A DNA stretch of 10,905 nucleotides from RGIG4608 sp045631445 (GTDB lineage: Bacteria; Bacillota; Clostridia; Oscillospirales; CAG-272): positions 1-10,905 of the forward strand of contig JAZQUS010000118.1 in NCBI GenBank assembly GCA_045631445.1. Direction: 5' to 3'. The translations under genes were made by a program, and so were the position numbers. This document shows positions 1-5,115 of the stretch, piece by piece. The notes beneath the pieces are model-generated. The model was not told where the DNA came from. It did not search any database and was given only the letters and a program-made list of their open reading frames with translations. Numbering within the stretch: position 1 is the first letter of the stretch; each line of letters opens with the position of its first letter.

Positions 1-237
1 ATCTAATAAAAACTGCAGTGTGATCGGAGTCTCTGCATCGTAGTACAAAGCGATGGGATAGTCAGAAGTGTTGACAGTATGCGTAATGCTGCCATCTTCT
101 TCTGAAACATAAACAACATAACGACCATTTATCACTTCAGCGGCTGAAACGTTAGGGATCAAAAAGAGCAAGCCAAGCAGCAAAAAGTAAAGAGTAAGAG
201 CGAAAGCAACAATTCTGCGATCGCTATCAGTAGACAT
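1..237 (-). CDS. N-terminal part of a secreted/anchored protein, probably phage adsorption (pIII-like) protein; runs off left edge
   Basis: Seventy-nine codons are open from the ATG at 237 to the window edge with no stop, so the gene is truncated by the window. The N-terminus is a textbook signal peptide: charged start (MSTDSDRR), a long hydrophobic core around residues 9-28, and a likely cleavage site after VSA near residue 32. The mature start is acidic and polar with no recognised domain. It lies 16 bases downstream of the 89-residue gene on the same strand. A stop codon at 241-243 in the same frame rules out an earlier start. Known filamentous-phage adsorption proteins have a signal peptide, variable N-terminal domains and a C-terminal membrane anchor; the missing second half is what is seen at 10355-10905. 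That the two are one gene is inference. There is no close Shine-Dalgarno site; see the hairpin at 243-271. Confidence 0.6.
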   Translation of the reverse strand, partial: MSTDSDRRIVAFALTLYFLLLGLLFLIPNVSAAEVINGRYVVYVSEEDGSITHTVNTSDYPIALYYDAETPITLQFLLD

Positions 238-242
238 AGGTT

Positions 243-271
243 AAGGACGAAGGTTAGCCCTTCTGCTCCTT
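243..271 (-). promoter_or_regulatory. Hairpin that contains the only Shine-Dalgarno-like site for the adsorption-like gene
   Basis: On the minus strand the only purine-rich site before the ATG at 237 is AAGGAG at 266-271, too far away to act directly. It lies in the 5' arm of a stem in which AAGGA pairs with TCCTT and GAAGG pairs with CCTTC; the stop codon of the upstream gene lies in and next to the loop. A ribosome finishing the upstream gene would open this stem. The layout suggests translational coupling, or folding that brings the site closer to the start. Pairing is seen; function is inferred. Confidence 0.35.
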
Positions 272-523
272 GATATTTGCCTTGACTTCTTGACAGTCAG
301 TCATAAAAAAATATTCCTTCCACTCTCCGCTCTTTTTAGAGCTGCCGTACTTAAAATCGCATCTGCATCGAGCATTAATTGTGCATGAGAAATCATCGGG
401 CATTTTACACTTGTAGATTTCGCCTTCAGCATTAGCAAAGTGATGCAGTTTGACAGTAATGTCCTTATTCTTTGGCTTGTAGTCCTCGTATCCCTTATAA
501 GTAAGAATAGTCTGAATTTTCAT
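254..523 (-). CDS. Small unknown protein, 89 aa; candidate gene-V-like ssDNA-binding protein by position and size only
   Basis: I chose the ATG at 523 because GGAG lies 9 bases before it; an in-frame ATG at 538 has no such site and would add five residues. The protein starts MKIQTILTYKGYEDY, alternates charged and hydrophobic residues in a way that suggests beta strands, and contains four cysteines (motifs YKCKM, CTINARCRC and TDCQE). No membrane segment or signal peptide is visible. I recognise no family. It follows the tRNA and precedes the adsorption-like gene on the same strand. In Ff phages the single-stranded DNA-binding protein pV is 87 residues and lies just upstream of the virion genes, so an OB-fold ssDNA-binding role is a reasonable guess. 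The cysteines could instead bind zinc. The reading frame is well supported; the role is not. Confidence 0.7.
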   Translation of the reverse strand: MKIQTILTYKGYEDYKPKNKDITVKLHHFANAEGEIYKCKMPDDFSCTINARCRCDFKYGSSKKSGEWKEYFFMTDCQEVKANIKEQKG

Positions 524-555
524 TGTGATAATCTCCATTCATTTTAAATATTTGA

Positions 556-642
556 TGGTGGCAGAGGAAGGAGTTGAACCTTCAAGCCCCTCAGGGCATC
601 AGAGTTTGAATCTGAAGCGGTTGCCAATTTCGCCACTCTGCC
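556..642 (-). tRNA. tRNA-Leu, anticodon CAA, with encoded CCA end
   Basis: On the minus strand the 87-base segment folds as a class II tRNA. The acceptor stem GGCAGAG pairs perfectly with CTCTGCC, followed by discriminator A and an encoded CCA (556-558). The D-stem is GCG/CGC. The anticodon stem TCAGA/TCTGA closes the loop TTCAAAC, giving anticodon CAA. There is a long variable arm, GCCC-tgag-GGGC, typical of Leu and Ser tRNAs. The T-arm GAAGG-TTCAACT-CCTTC is intact. It should read UUG codons. It lies just upstream of the small 89-residue gene in the same orientation, with no host gene beside it, so it may be a phage-borne tRNA heading the virion transcript. Confidence 0.95.
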
Positions 643-893
643 AAATAAAGAGGTGAGCGGTTTTTAGTCATGCTCAGGACTACAAAAAAAGAGAATGATC
701 CAAAAATACAACGAATCCATCGGCAGAAGGGAGCCGATGACAAGAATATAGTATAAATAAAAAATCAAAATTAGGGATCGGGACACGTATGTGTTGAGCG
801 TTTGGGACAGCTATATGTTGCGAACGATATGTCGGAGCTTGAGGAGGTACTTAGATAGAATTAAATAATTATATATTAAGGTTAAAAAATGAA
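643..893. other. Gene-free divergent region between tRNA/virion transcript and primase gene
   Basis: No credible gene is present. Features seen are a 7-bp stem CATCGGC/GCCGATG at 718-724 and 733-739 with an 8-base loop, lacking a U-tract on either strand; an AT-rich stretch at about 741-772; and the direct repeat at 780-820. The tRNA runs left and the primase runs right, so the minus-strand promoter should be here, but I cannot pick one with confidence. A replication origin for the primase-type Rep is possible. Confidence 0.5.
780..820 (+). repeat. Two imperfect direct repeats with a 24-base period (iteron-like)
   Basis: The units are gggacacgtatgtgttg at 780-796 and gggacagctatatgttg at 804-820, matching at 14 of 17 positions. 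They sit about 160 bases upstream of the primase start in a locally GC-richer patch. Repeats upstream of a Rep gene are often Rep-binding iterons; with only two units this is a guess. Confidence 0.4.
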
Positions 894-923
894 CACTTTT
901 TTTCGTTTTATCTTCTACATTAC
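894..923 (+). promoter_or_regulatory. Candidate promoter P1 for the primase gene (shared promoter motif)
   Basis: A run cacttttttt followed by cgttttatcttctacatt places TACATT (916-921) as a -10 element. The same layout of T-run, tatcttcta and a TATACT-like hexamer recurs at 2270-2297 and 5028-5058, in each case upstream of plus-strand genes. No good -35 is present. Confidence 0.5.
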
Positions 924-980
924 CCCTACATGAAAGAAAGAATCTGCCAAAATATTGGTAGAAAATAAGGGGGCATAGTT

Positions 981-2252
981 ATGTCATTAGTAATTAAAAC
1001 AGATAAGAAAACGGAAACCAGAGGATTAACTATAACACAAATCGATCATCTAACATTTTTGATGTATAGAAGTAACTATAGATATTATTGTCCATTCTCA
1101 TACAACGACAAGACAGAAAAAGAAGATGGTCGTTTTGTTGGATACGCTGGAGCATTATGTTCTATAAATACAGCAGACGAATCTTTTGACATCGATTTCC
1201 CAAAAGATGTTGATGTGTATGCTTGTCCAAACGGAATGAAAACGCATTGGAGCAGACAAAATGACAATTTAATAAACATTCAAAATTTAATAATTGACAT
1301 TGACTCACATACATCTAAGCTAAGCACTAAAGAACTGCAGCAGCACATCAAAAGCTTTACAAATAAACTGATGAAACAAATTGATTTAAAACCGAACTTT
1401 GTTCACTATACGGGAAGAGGTGTACATTTATGGTATTGCATTGAGTCGTGTCATGCGTCGCTAAATAAAATCTGCATGAGTGTGATTGATATGTTGTGTA
1501 AACACATAGATGATATAATGATGAAGATTGACGAAGCAGAGCTATCCATAGATCGTGCTGCATCGCTAAAACTCAATGGGCTTTTTAGACTACCTTACAC
1601 ATACAACACAAAATCAAAGACATGGAGTGAGGGCGAGCTCATACATGAAGATCTACCAAATGTCAATGAGCTAAAAAACAAACTGCACTCTCTGGGATAT
1701 GAAAGCCCATATTTTGGAGAGATTAAGAAAAGAAAGAAAGCCAAAAAAGAATATGTATATCAAAAAGATCTTAAAACAAAAGATTACCTACCATGCTTAA
1801 TACATAGAAAAAGATTCTTAGAGCATTTGATTGACAGTAGAGAACTTAGAAAAGACACGTCAAGAGATGTCCTGTTGTTTGCCATGTACTCAACCGTTTT
1901 GATGATGTATGAGAAAGAAGATGCAAGACAGTACTGCTATGATTTAAATGACAGCTTCATAGATCCACTAAAGTTCACAGAAATGCTGGCCATATTCTCA
2001 GAGGTGGACAAAAAGAGACATCGTTTCACAGTAAATAAATTGTTTGACTTTGTCGGCGCAACAGAAGAAGAGAAAAACTGGTTTTATAAATCAACGAAAA
2101 AAGAAAAGGATAAGCAAGATAAAAAAGACAGAAAAAAAGATAGAAACCAAATGGTGCTGGCACTACATAGTCAAGGGGTAAATATAACAGAAATCTGTAG
2201 ACAGACGGGAATCAAATCCAGAACCACAGTTTATAACATCATAAACGGATGA
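981..2252 (+). CDS. AEP-type primase / plasmid-like replication protein with C-terminal helix-turn-helix, 423 aa
   Basis: The three active-site motifs of the archaeo-eukaryotic primase superfamily are visible: DID at residues 106-108 in NLIIDIDSH (motif I), GRGVHLWY with His149 (motif II), and Asp191 in IDRA followed by the arginine-containing FRLPYTYNTKS (motif III region). Such proteins make primers on ssDNA and serve as replication initiators in several plasmids. Residues about 255-365 are helical and may be a primase-linked domain. A very lysine-rich linker at about 370-390 leads to a predicted helix-turn-helix, NITEICRQTGIKSRTTVYNI, which could bind the origin or its own promoter. The start is the ATG at 981, with AAGGGGG seven bases upstream. 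It is the first plus-strand gene after the divergent region. An AEP primase in a filamentous-phage-like element is unusual, since Ff phages prime with host RNA polymerase. Confidence 0.8.
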   Translation: MSLVIKTDKKTETRGLTITQIDHLTFLMYRSNYRYYCPFSYNDKTEKEDGRFVGYAGALCSINTADESFDIDFPKDVDVYACPNGMKTHWSRQNDNLINIQNLIIDIDSHTSKLSTKELQQHIKSFTNKLMKQIDLKPNFVHYTGRGVHLWYCIESCHASLNKICMSVIDMLCKHIDDIMMKIDEAELSIDRAASLKLNGLFRLPYTYNTKSKTWSEGELIHEDLPNVNELKNKLHSLGYESPYFGEIKKRKKAKKEYVYQKDLKTKDYLPCLIHRKRFLEHLIDSRELRKDTSRDVLLFAMYSTVLMMYEKEDARQYCYDLNDSFIDPLKFTEMLAIFSEVDKKRHRFTVNKLFDFVGATEEEKNWFYKSTKKEKDKQDKKDRKKDRNQMVLALHSQGVNITEICRQTGIKSRTTVYNIING

Positions 2253-2269
2253 TATAAGAACATTAGAAA

Positions 2270-2297
2270 TACTCATTTTTATATCTTCTATACTAAT
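2270..2297 (+). promoter_or_regulatory. Candidate promoter P2a (shared promoter motif)
   Basis: Contains TATACT (2289-2294) as -10 within the 18-base string ttatatcttctatactaa (2279-2296), which is repeated exactly at 5040-5057 upstream of the Mob operon. It lies just after the primase gene and about 100 bases before the next start. Confidence 0.55.
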
Positions 2298-2330
2298 TAT
2301 AGAAAGAATAGAAATGATAGAAAAAAATAG

Positions 2331-2360
2331 TACTTTTTTCGTTATTTATTCTATAATAAT
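2331..2360 (+). promoter_or_regulatory. Candidate promoter P2b for the 98-residue gene
   Basis: A perfect TATAAT (2352-2357) follows tacttttttcgttatttattc, closely resembling P1 (acttttttttcgttttatcttc). It stands in tandem with P2a, so the downstream gene may have two starts of transcription. Confidence 0.55.
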
Positions 2361-2399
2361 AGTGAAAATAAAAAAACAAAAAAAGAGAGGAACAAGATT

Positions 2400-2696
2400 A
2401 TGAAAAAGAACATTTTTATTGAGGGTATCCCAGTTGTATCAGGAACAGAAGCAGAAAAAGTGGCATTGGAATTCCAAAAGTTTCTAAAAGAGAAAGGATT
2501 AAAAGGTGTAAACTACAGAACGGGAATGGCTTGTGGAGCATGGTCTCTAGATGTCTACATTATACCCGAAAACGAGAAAAAACCCTTTTATCAGAAGAAG
2601 TGCAAAGGTGAACATATAATCTGCAGAGATTATGGATATTTTGTAAGTGGAAGAAATAATGAAATTATTCAAAAGATATTAAACTATATGGCATAA
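2400..2696 (+). CDS. Hypothetical protein, 98 aa
   Basis: The ATG at 2400 has a good ribosome site (GAGAGG, about 9 bases upstream), and the gene has its own promoter candidates and its own terminator, so it is very likely expressed alone. No family is recognised. The protein is basic and soluble, with no membrane segment; it contains the strand-like segment SLDVYIIPENEKKPFY, three cysteines, and a C-terminal helix NEIIQKILNYMA. The first 35 residues include a predicted amphipathic helix (EAEKVALEFQKFLKEK). Its position between the replication gene and the integrase would fit a small regulator or an accessory early protein, but nothing in the sequence proves either. Confidence 0.75.
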   Translation: MKKNIFIEGIPVVSGTEAEKVALEFQKFLKEKGLKGVNYRTGMACGAWSLDVYIIPENEKKPFYQKKCKGEHIICRDYGYFVSGRNNEIIQKILNYMA

Positions 2697-2697
2697 T

Positions 2698-2728
2698 AAA
2701 AACCCACGGTTTTTTCCGTGGGTTTTCT
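2698..2728 (+). terminator. Rho-independent terminator, probably bidirectional
   Basis: The stem AACCCACGG (2701-2709) pairs with CCGTGGGTT (2716-2724), with a T6 loop. A T-rich tail follows on plus and an A-run precedes it, which is a U-run on minus. It begins one base after the stop of the 98-residue gene and could also stop reading from the integrase side. Confidence 0.9.
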
Positions 2729-2764
2729 CTTACTTAAAAAAAAGGTTTTGTCAACTCAAAAATA

Positions 2765-2823
2765 AAAAATTTTTCGTCGCAAGCGACGCCAATGATAGAA
2801 TCAAACTTAATTGTTTGATTCTA
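2765..2823. other. A5T5 tract plus two adjacent perfect hairpins in convergent intergenic space
   Basis: AAAAATTTTT (2765-2774) is followed by CGTCGC-aa-GCGACG (2775-2788) and then an 11-bp perfect stem TAGAATCAAAC / GTTTGATTCTA (2796-2806, 2813-2823) with loop ttaatt. The second stem lies after the integrase stop but has no U-tract on the minus strand, so it is a weak terminator. The A/T tract plus small GCGAC palindrome plus longer hairpin is repeated in design at 7571-7641. A structural DNA role (origin, packaging) or transcript end protection is possible. Confidence 0.55.
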
Positions 2824-2837
2824 GATTGCCTATGTAT

Positions 2838-4181
2838 TTACTGTTCATAAAGTTCATTAATTATTTTTCTTGCATAGTCCTGTGTGTATTGACCTTTAAG
2901 ATTTATATAGTATGCAAGTGTGGTATCTATCTTTTTGTGACCGACTATTTCCATAAGCATATAGCTGTTCATGTTACGTTGTGCGCAGCGTGTGATAAAA
3001 GTATGTCTCAGATTGTGATATTTGAAAACCTTTCGATCAACATCATAAGCAATACCAAAATTTGCAAATTGTTTAACGGACTGTTCAGCATCGTAATATT
3101 TGCGAAGACGCTCATTAATTATCTTTGACCAATATTTCATTGAATTAATTGTCAAAAGCTCACCATTTGGCTTTCGATTGACAAAGTCTCTTTCATCTTC
3201 ACCAAGCCATCTTTTTTCATTCTGATCGTATATGCGTTCGGTATTTCTATAAGCTTCTTTCAACTGTTTCCTATATTGAACCTGAGAAGAAAAAACGAAC
3301 CACAGCTCTTCACTCATAAAATCAGTAAGAGGAACCGTTCGATTGGATTTCAAAGTTTTTACAGAACAAAGATGGAAGCACCCATCGATATACTGCATCT
3401 GTCTTCTGATGGTGATTGTTTTGTTGTCAAAGTCTATATCTCTCCAGCGAAGTGCGAACGTTTCACCAATGCGCAAACCACAATGCAAAGCAAGCAAATA
3501 CGCTATGCGTAAATTACACTCTTCATCACCAATAATACTTTCAATAACTTTTAATTCTTCATCGGTATAACAGACAGCGCCTTTTTCTTTTTCTATATGG
3601 TCTTCATCCGTCATCTGTGGCATTTTAAGGCGAGTATGTCGGTCGAGGAAGTTACGTCGATAAGCTATAAAATCAAGGTGTCCGAGGCGATCAGCGTGTC
3701 CAAAGAGCAAATAAAAAAATTTCAAGAAACCTTCAGTATATTTATAAGAGTGAGTAGCATACATCTCACACAAAAAGACATCAAGATCTATAATGGAAAT
3801 ATCTGCAACTGGACGATCACCAAGTTTGGGTTGAACATGATTGCGCCACATAGAGTCCTGCTTACGAATCGTAGCGGGGGCTTTAGTTTTTCCTTCCGTA
3901 GACAAGTAATGATCGTAAACCTCGCTCAGAGTCGCTCTGTGAGGCTCTGAGAGGTTCTCAGGGACAAGTTTAGGTTCTGCATTGCGTATGCGGTCCTCAT
4001 GGGCTTTCTTGGCTTCGTGGGCAGCTCTGGCGGTCATAAACGGATTGCCATTGGAATCTTTACGGATTTTTGTATCCACAATTTTTCCATCGGGATTTTT
4101 GATTTTAATTCTGTACTGCCAAACGGGATTGCTGCTGGTGGGATCGACAGGTGTGACACCGACATATTTTGAACGGGCCAT
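2838..4181 (-). CDS. Tyrosine site-specific recombinase (phage/ICE-type integrase), 447 aa
   Basis: Integrates and excises the element by recombining attP with a host site. The catalytic domain shows the family residues: Arg237 in HCGLRIGE, the box YHNLRHTF with His389, Arg392 and His393, His415 in EIVGHKK, and the tyrosine pair 424-425 in TTLAYY, one of which is the nucleophile. Residues about 1-65 are a basic, strand-rich segment like the arm-binding AP2-like N-termini of Firmicutes integrases; residues about 80-175 would be the SAM-like core-binding domain. The length is usual for this group and the gene looks intact. The start at 4181 has AAAGGAG about 9 bases upstream. It reads toward the terminator at 2698-2728. 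Paired TGGGAA repeats just upstream are probable arm sites and could also autoregulate it. Classical inoviruses mostly use host XerCD or small integrases. Confidence 0.95.
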   Translation of the reverse strand: MARSKYVGVTPVDPTSSNPVWQYRIKIKNPDGKIVDTKIRKDSNGNPFMTARAAHEAKKAHEDRIRNAEPKLVPENLSEPHRATLSEVYDHYLSTEGKTKAPATIRKQDSMWRNHVQPKLGDRPVADISIIDLDVFLCEMYATHSYKYTEGFLKFFYLLFGHADRLGHLDFIAYRRNFLDRHTRLKMPQMTDEDHIEKEKGAVCYTDEELKVIESIIGDEECNLRIAYLLALHCGLRIGETFALRWRDIDFDNKTITIRRQMQYIDGCFHLCSVKTLKSNRTVPLTDFMSEELWFVFSSQVQYRKQLKEAYRNTERIYDQNEKRWLGEDERDFVNRKPNGELLTINSMKYWSKIINERLRKYYDAEQSVKQFANFGIAYDVDRKVFKYHNLRHTFITRCAQRNMNSYMLMEIVGHKKIDTTLAYYINLKGQYTQDYARKIINELYEQ

Positions 4182-4242
4182 GAAATCAGCTCCTTTCTAT
4201 GGGAAAATCATACCACGGAAATGGTGGGAACTCAAGTGGGAA

Positions 4243-4373
4243 TTTTCAAATCTATTTTAAAAAATCGTTGTATTTCAACATAGTTTCGTGGTCTGTAATC
4301 GTCATGGTAAGGCATTGGAAGGCTTCCTCAAGAGATACTTCTAACCTATTTAATATAGTTTTCCGAACTTTTA
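4243..4373. other. Gene-free stretch, candidate attP core region
   Basis: This stretch is bracketed by the first and second arm-type repeat pairs and carries no credible gene. It contains a near-palindrome GGAAG-g-CTTCC at about 4318-4328 and AT-rich flanks. In integrase systems the crossover core usually lies between arm sites, so attP may be here, but the core cannot be identified without the host junctions. A minus-strand promoter for the integrase is also expected here. Confidence 0.4.
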
Positions 4374-4409
4374 AAGGGGATTTGCTTATAGCAAGTCCCC
4401 TTCTTTTTT
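4374..4409 (+). terminator. Plus-strand rho-independent terminator without a recognisable upstream gene
   Basis: AAGGGGATTTGC (4374-4385) pairs with GCAAGTCCCCTT (4391-4402), 12 bp with one wobble and a 5-base loop, followed by ctttttta. The U-tract is on the plus side only. No plus-strand gene lies between 4182 and 4373, so it may end a short non-coding RNA or stop antisense reading. Confidence 0.8.
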
Positions 4410-4443
4410 ATGAATGATGGGAACTGAAGTGGGAACTGAGCAT

Positions 4444-4471
4444 TAAAAAACACCCCCTGTTTAGGGGGTGT
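4444..4471 (-). terminator. Terminator of the small coiled-coil gene
   Basis: On minus, ACACCCCCT/AGGGGGTGT (4450-4458, 4463-4471) forms a 9-bp stem with a 4-base loop, followed by TTTTTT. It lies about 20 bases past the stop of the gene at 4490 and overlaps one base of the third TGGGAA pair. Confidence 0.9.
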
Positions 4472-4489
4472 GGGAATCAAAGTGGGAAT

Positions 4490-4705
4490 TTAGTTGCTCT
4501 GCAGCCATGCGTAAACATCATCAAGGGTCTTGCCACTCTTGGTGATTGCTTCCATCAATTCGGCCTGTTTAATGCCTTCAAGCTGCATATTTAATTCGTC
4601 CAATTCTTCAACAGCTTTGTCATAATTCTTCTTTGCCTTTTCGACATCTGCCTGAGCTTTTTCGATCTTCTTTAAAAGGGACTCTTTGGAAATAACACGT
4701 GCCAT
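4490..4705 (-). CDS. Small coiled-coil protein, 71 aa, of a type common in Firmicutes mobile elements
   Basis: The ATG at 4705 is preceded by AGAGG nine to ten bases upstream, and the gene ends at a strong terminator, so it is a single-gene transcript. Residues about 6-50 are a heptad-rich, highly charged coiled coil (motif KIEKAQADVEKAKKNYDK). The C-terminus, ELMEAITKSGKTLDDVYAWL, looks like a short helical tail. The overall look resembles the small DUF4315-like proteins found in Gram-positive integrative elements, but I cannot confirm membership. It lies divergent from the structured region at 4775-4983. The role is unknown; dimerisation is expected from the coiled coil. Confidence 0.8.
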   Translation of the reverse strand: MARVISKESLLKKIEKAQADVEKAKKNYDKAVEELDELNMQLEGIKQAELMEAITKSGKTLDDVYAWLQSN

Positions 4706-4774
4706 AATTGTGTACCTCTTTTCTAAATTAATATGGTATCTATTTTATATCATATGGATTTAGAAAACGCAACC

Positions 4775-4904
4775 TTAACAAATAAAGAATTATGTATTTT
4801 TAGTGCCACAATTCAGGGTCACTAAAGATACAGAATTAGAGAGTAATGATGATCCACAATTGGGGGTCATTGTTACTCTTTATTTTTATTTGTTAATCGT
4901 ATCT
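4775..4904 (+). other. Nested inverted repeats enclosing two related hairpins; structured RNA or replication origin
   Basis: A 12-bp perfect inverted repeat, TTAACAAATAAA (4775-4786) with TTTATTTGTTAA (4885-4896), encloses two hairpins. Hairpin A (4801-4824) is closed by TAGTG/CACTA. Hairpin B (4840-4855 with 4864-4879) is a 16-bp stem with three G-U type pairs. Both present nearly the same loop region: ccacaattcaggg at 4806 and ccacaattggggg at 4854. Hairpin B followed by ttatttttattt also reads as a plus-strand terminator, with its tail lying in the outer stem. AGATAC (4826-4831) could further pair with GTATCT (4899-4904). It lies upstream of the Mob promoter, so it is not the mob leader. 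Function is inferred. Confidence 0.65.
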
Positions 4905-4940
4905 TGCTCTCGTTAAAAGGCCCCCGCCAGGCGAAAAGAT

Positions 4941-4983
4941 GGAGTGATGCGCTAGTGTCACTCCTTGCTTTGAGCAAGTAGTG
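4941..4983 (+). other. Two overlapping, mutually exclusive hairpins; candidate oriT/nick region for the MobV-like protein
   Basis: GGAGTGA (4941-4947) pairs with TCACTCC (4958-4964). The overlapping CACT-c-CTTGCT (4959-4969) pairs with AGCAAG-t-AGTG (4973-4983). Both cannot form at once. The loop of the first contains TAGTGT (4953-4958), matching the start of the pMV158 MobM nick sequence TAGTGTG/TTA as I recall it. Its location just upstream of the mob operon is where MobV origins usually lie. The hairpins are seen; the origin role is inferred. Confidence 0.4.
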
Positions 4984-5027
4984 GAAATCCTTCGGAAAAA
5001 TAAATTAAAAAATAATTGTATTCGCCC

Positions 5028-5058
5028 CTACTTTAAAAATTATATCTTCTATACTAAA
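5028..5058 (+). promoter_or_regulatory. Candidate promoter P3 of the Mob/replication operon
   Basis: TATACT (5050-5055) is the -10 within ttatatcttctatactaa (5040-5057), an exact 18-base copy of the P2a sequence. It lies about 60 bases upstream of the first start at 5116. Confidence 0.6.
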
Positions 5059-5115
5059 GATACAAAAGAAATAAAACGCACAAAAAATACAAAACAAAAA
5101 AGGAAGGTAAAAGAT

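Larger units (their letters stand above)
4225..4488 (+). repeat. Three pairs of TGGGAA direct repeats (candidate integrase arm-type sites)
   Basis: TGGGAA-N6-TGGGAA occurs three times with an identical 12-base period: 4225-4242 (spacer ctcaag), 4418-4435 (spacer ctgaag) and 4471-4488 (spacer tcaaag). A lone TGGGAA lies at 4200-4205. All have the same orientation and lie between the integrase start and the next gene. Short spaced direct repeats flanking attP are typical binding sites for the N-terminal domain of tyrosine integrases. The repeats are seen; the role is inferred. Confidence 0.75.

Noticed and set aside
556..642. tRNA 3' end as the integrase attachment site
   Set aside because: I found no copy of the tRNA 3' sequence near the integrase or between the TGGGAA pairs, so nothing in the window supports it.
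718..739. Stem CATCGGC/GCCGATG as a terminator
   Set aside because: No U-tract follows on either strand.
770..877. Short plus-strand open frame across the direct repeats
   Set aside because: It has no ATG near its beginning and no ribosome site, and it only reads through the repeats.
2811..4260. Several plus-strand open frames across the integrase gene
   Set aside because: They are antisense to a clear tyrosine recombinase with all catalytic residues, lack ribosome sites and have no recognisable composition.
4199..4417. Plus-strand open frame of 72 codons running through the arm repeats and terminator
   Set aside because: It translates the repeats and the terminator stem, and no convincing ribosome site is present; more likely non-coding.
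4981..5115. Longer start for the 112-residue gene at GTG 4981
   Set aside because: The extension covers the promoter motif at 5028-5058 and has no ribosome site, whereas the ATG at 5116 has AGGAAGG.
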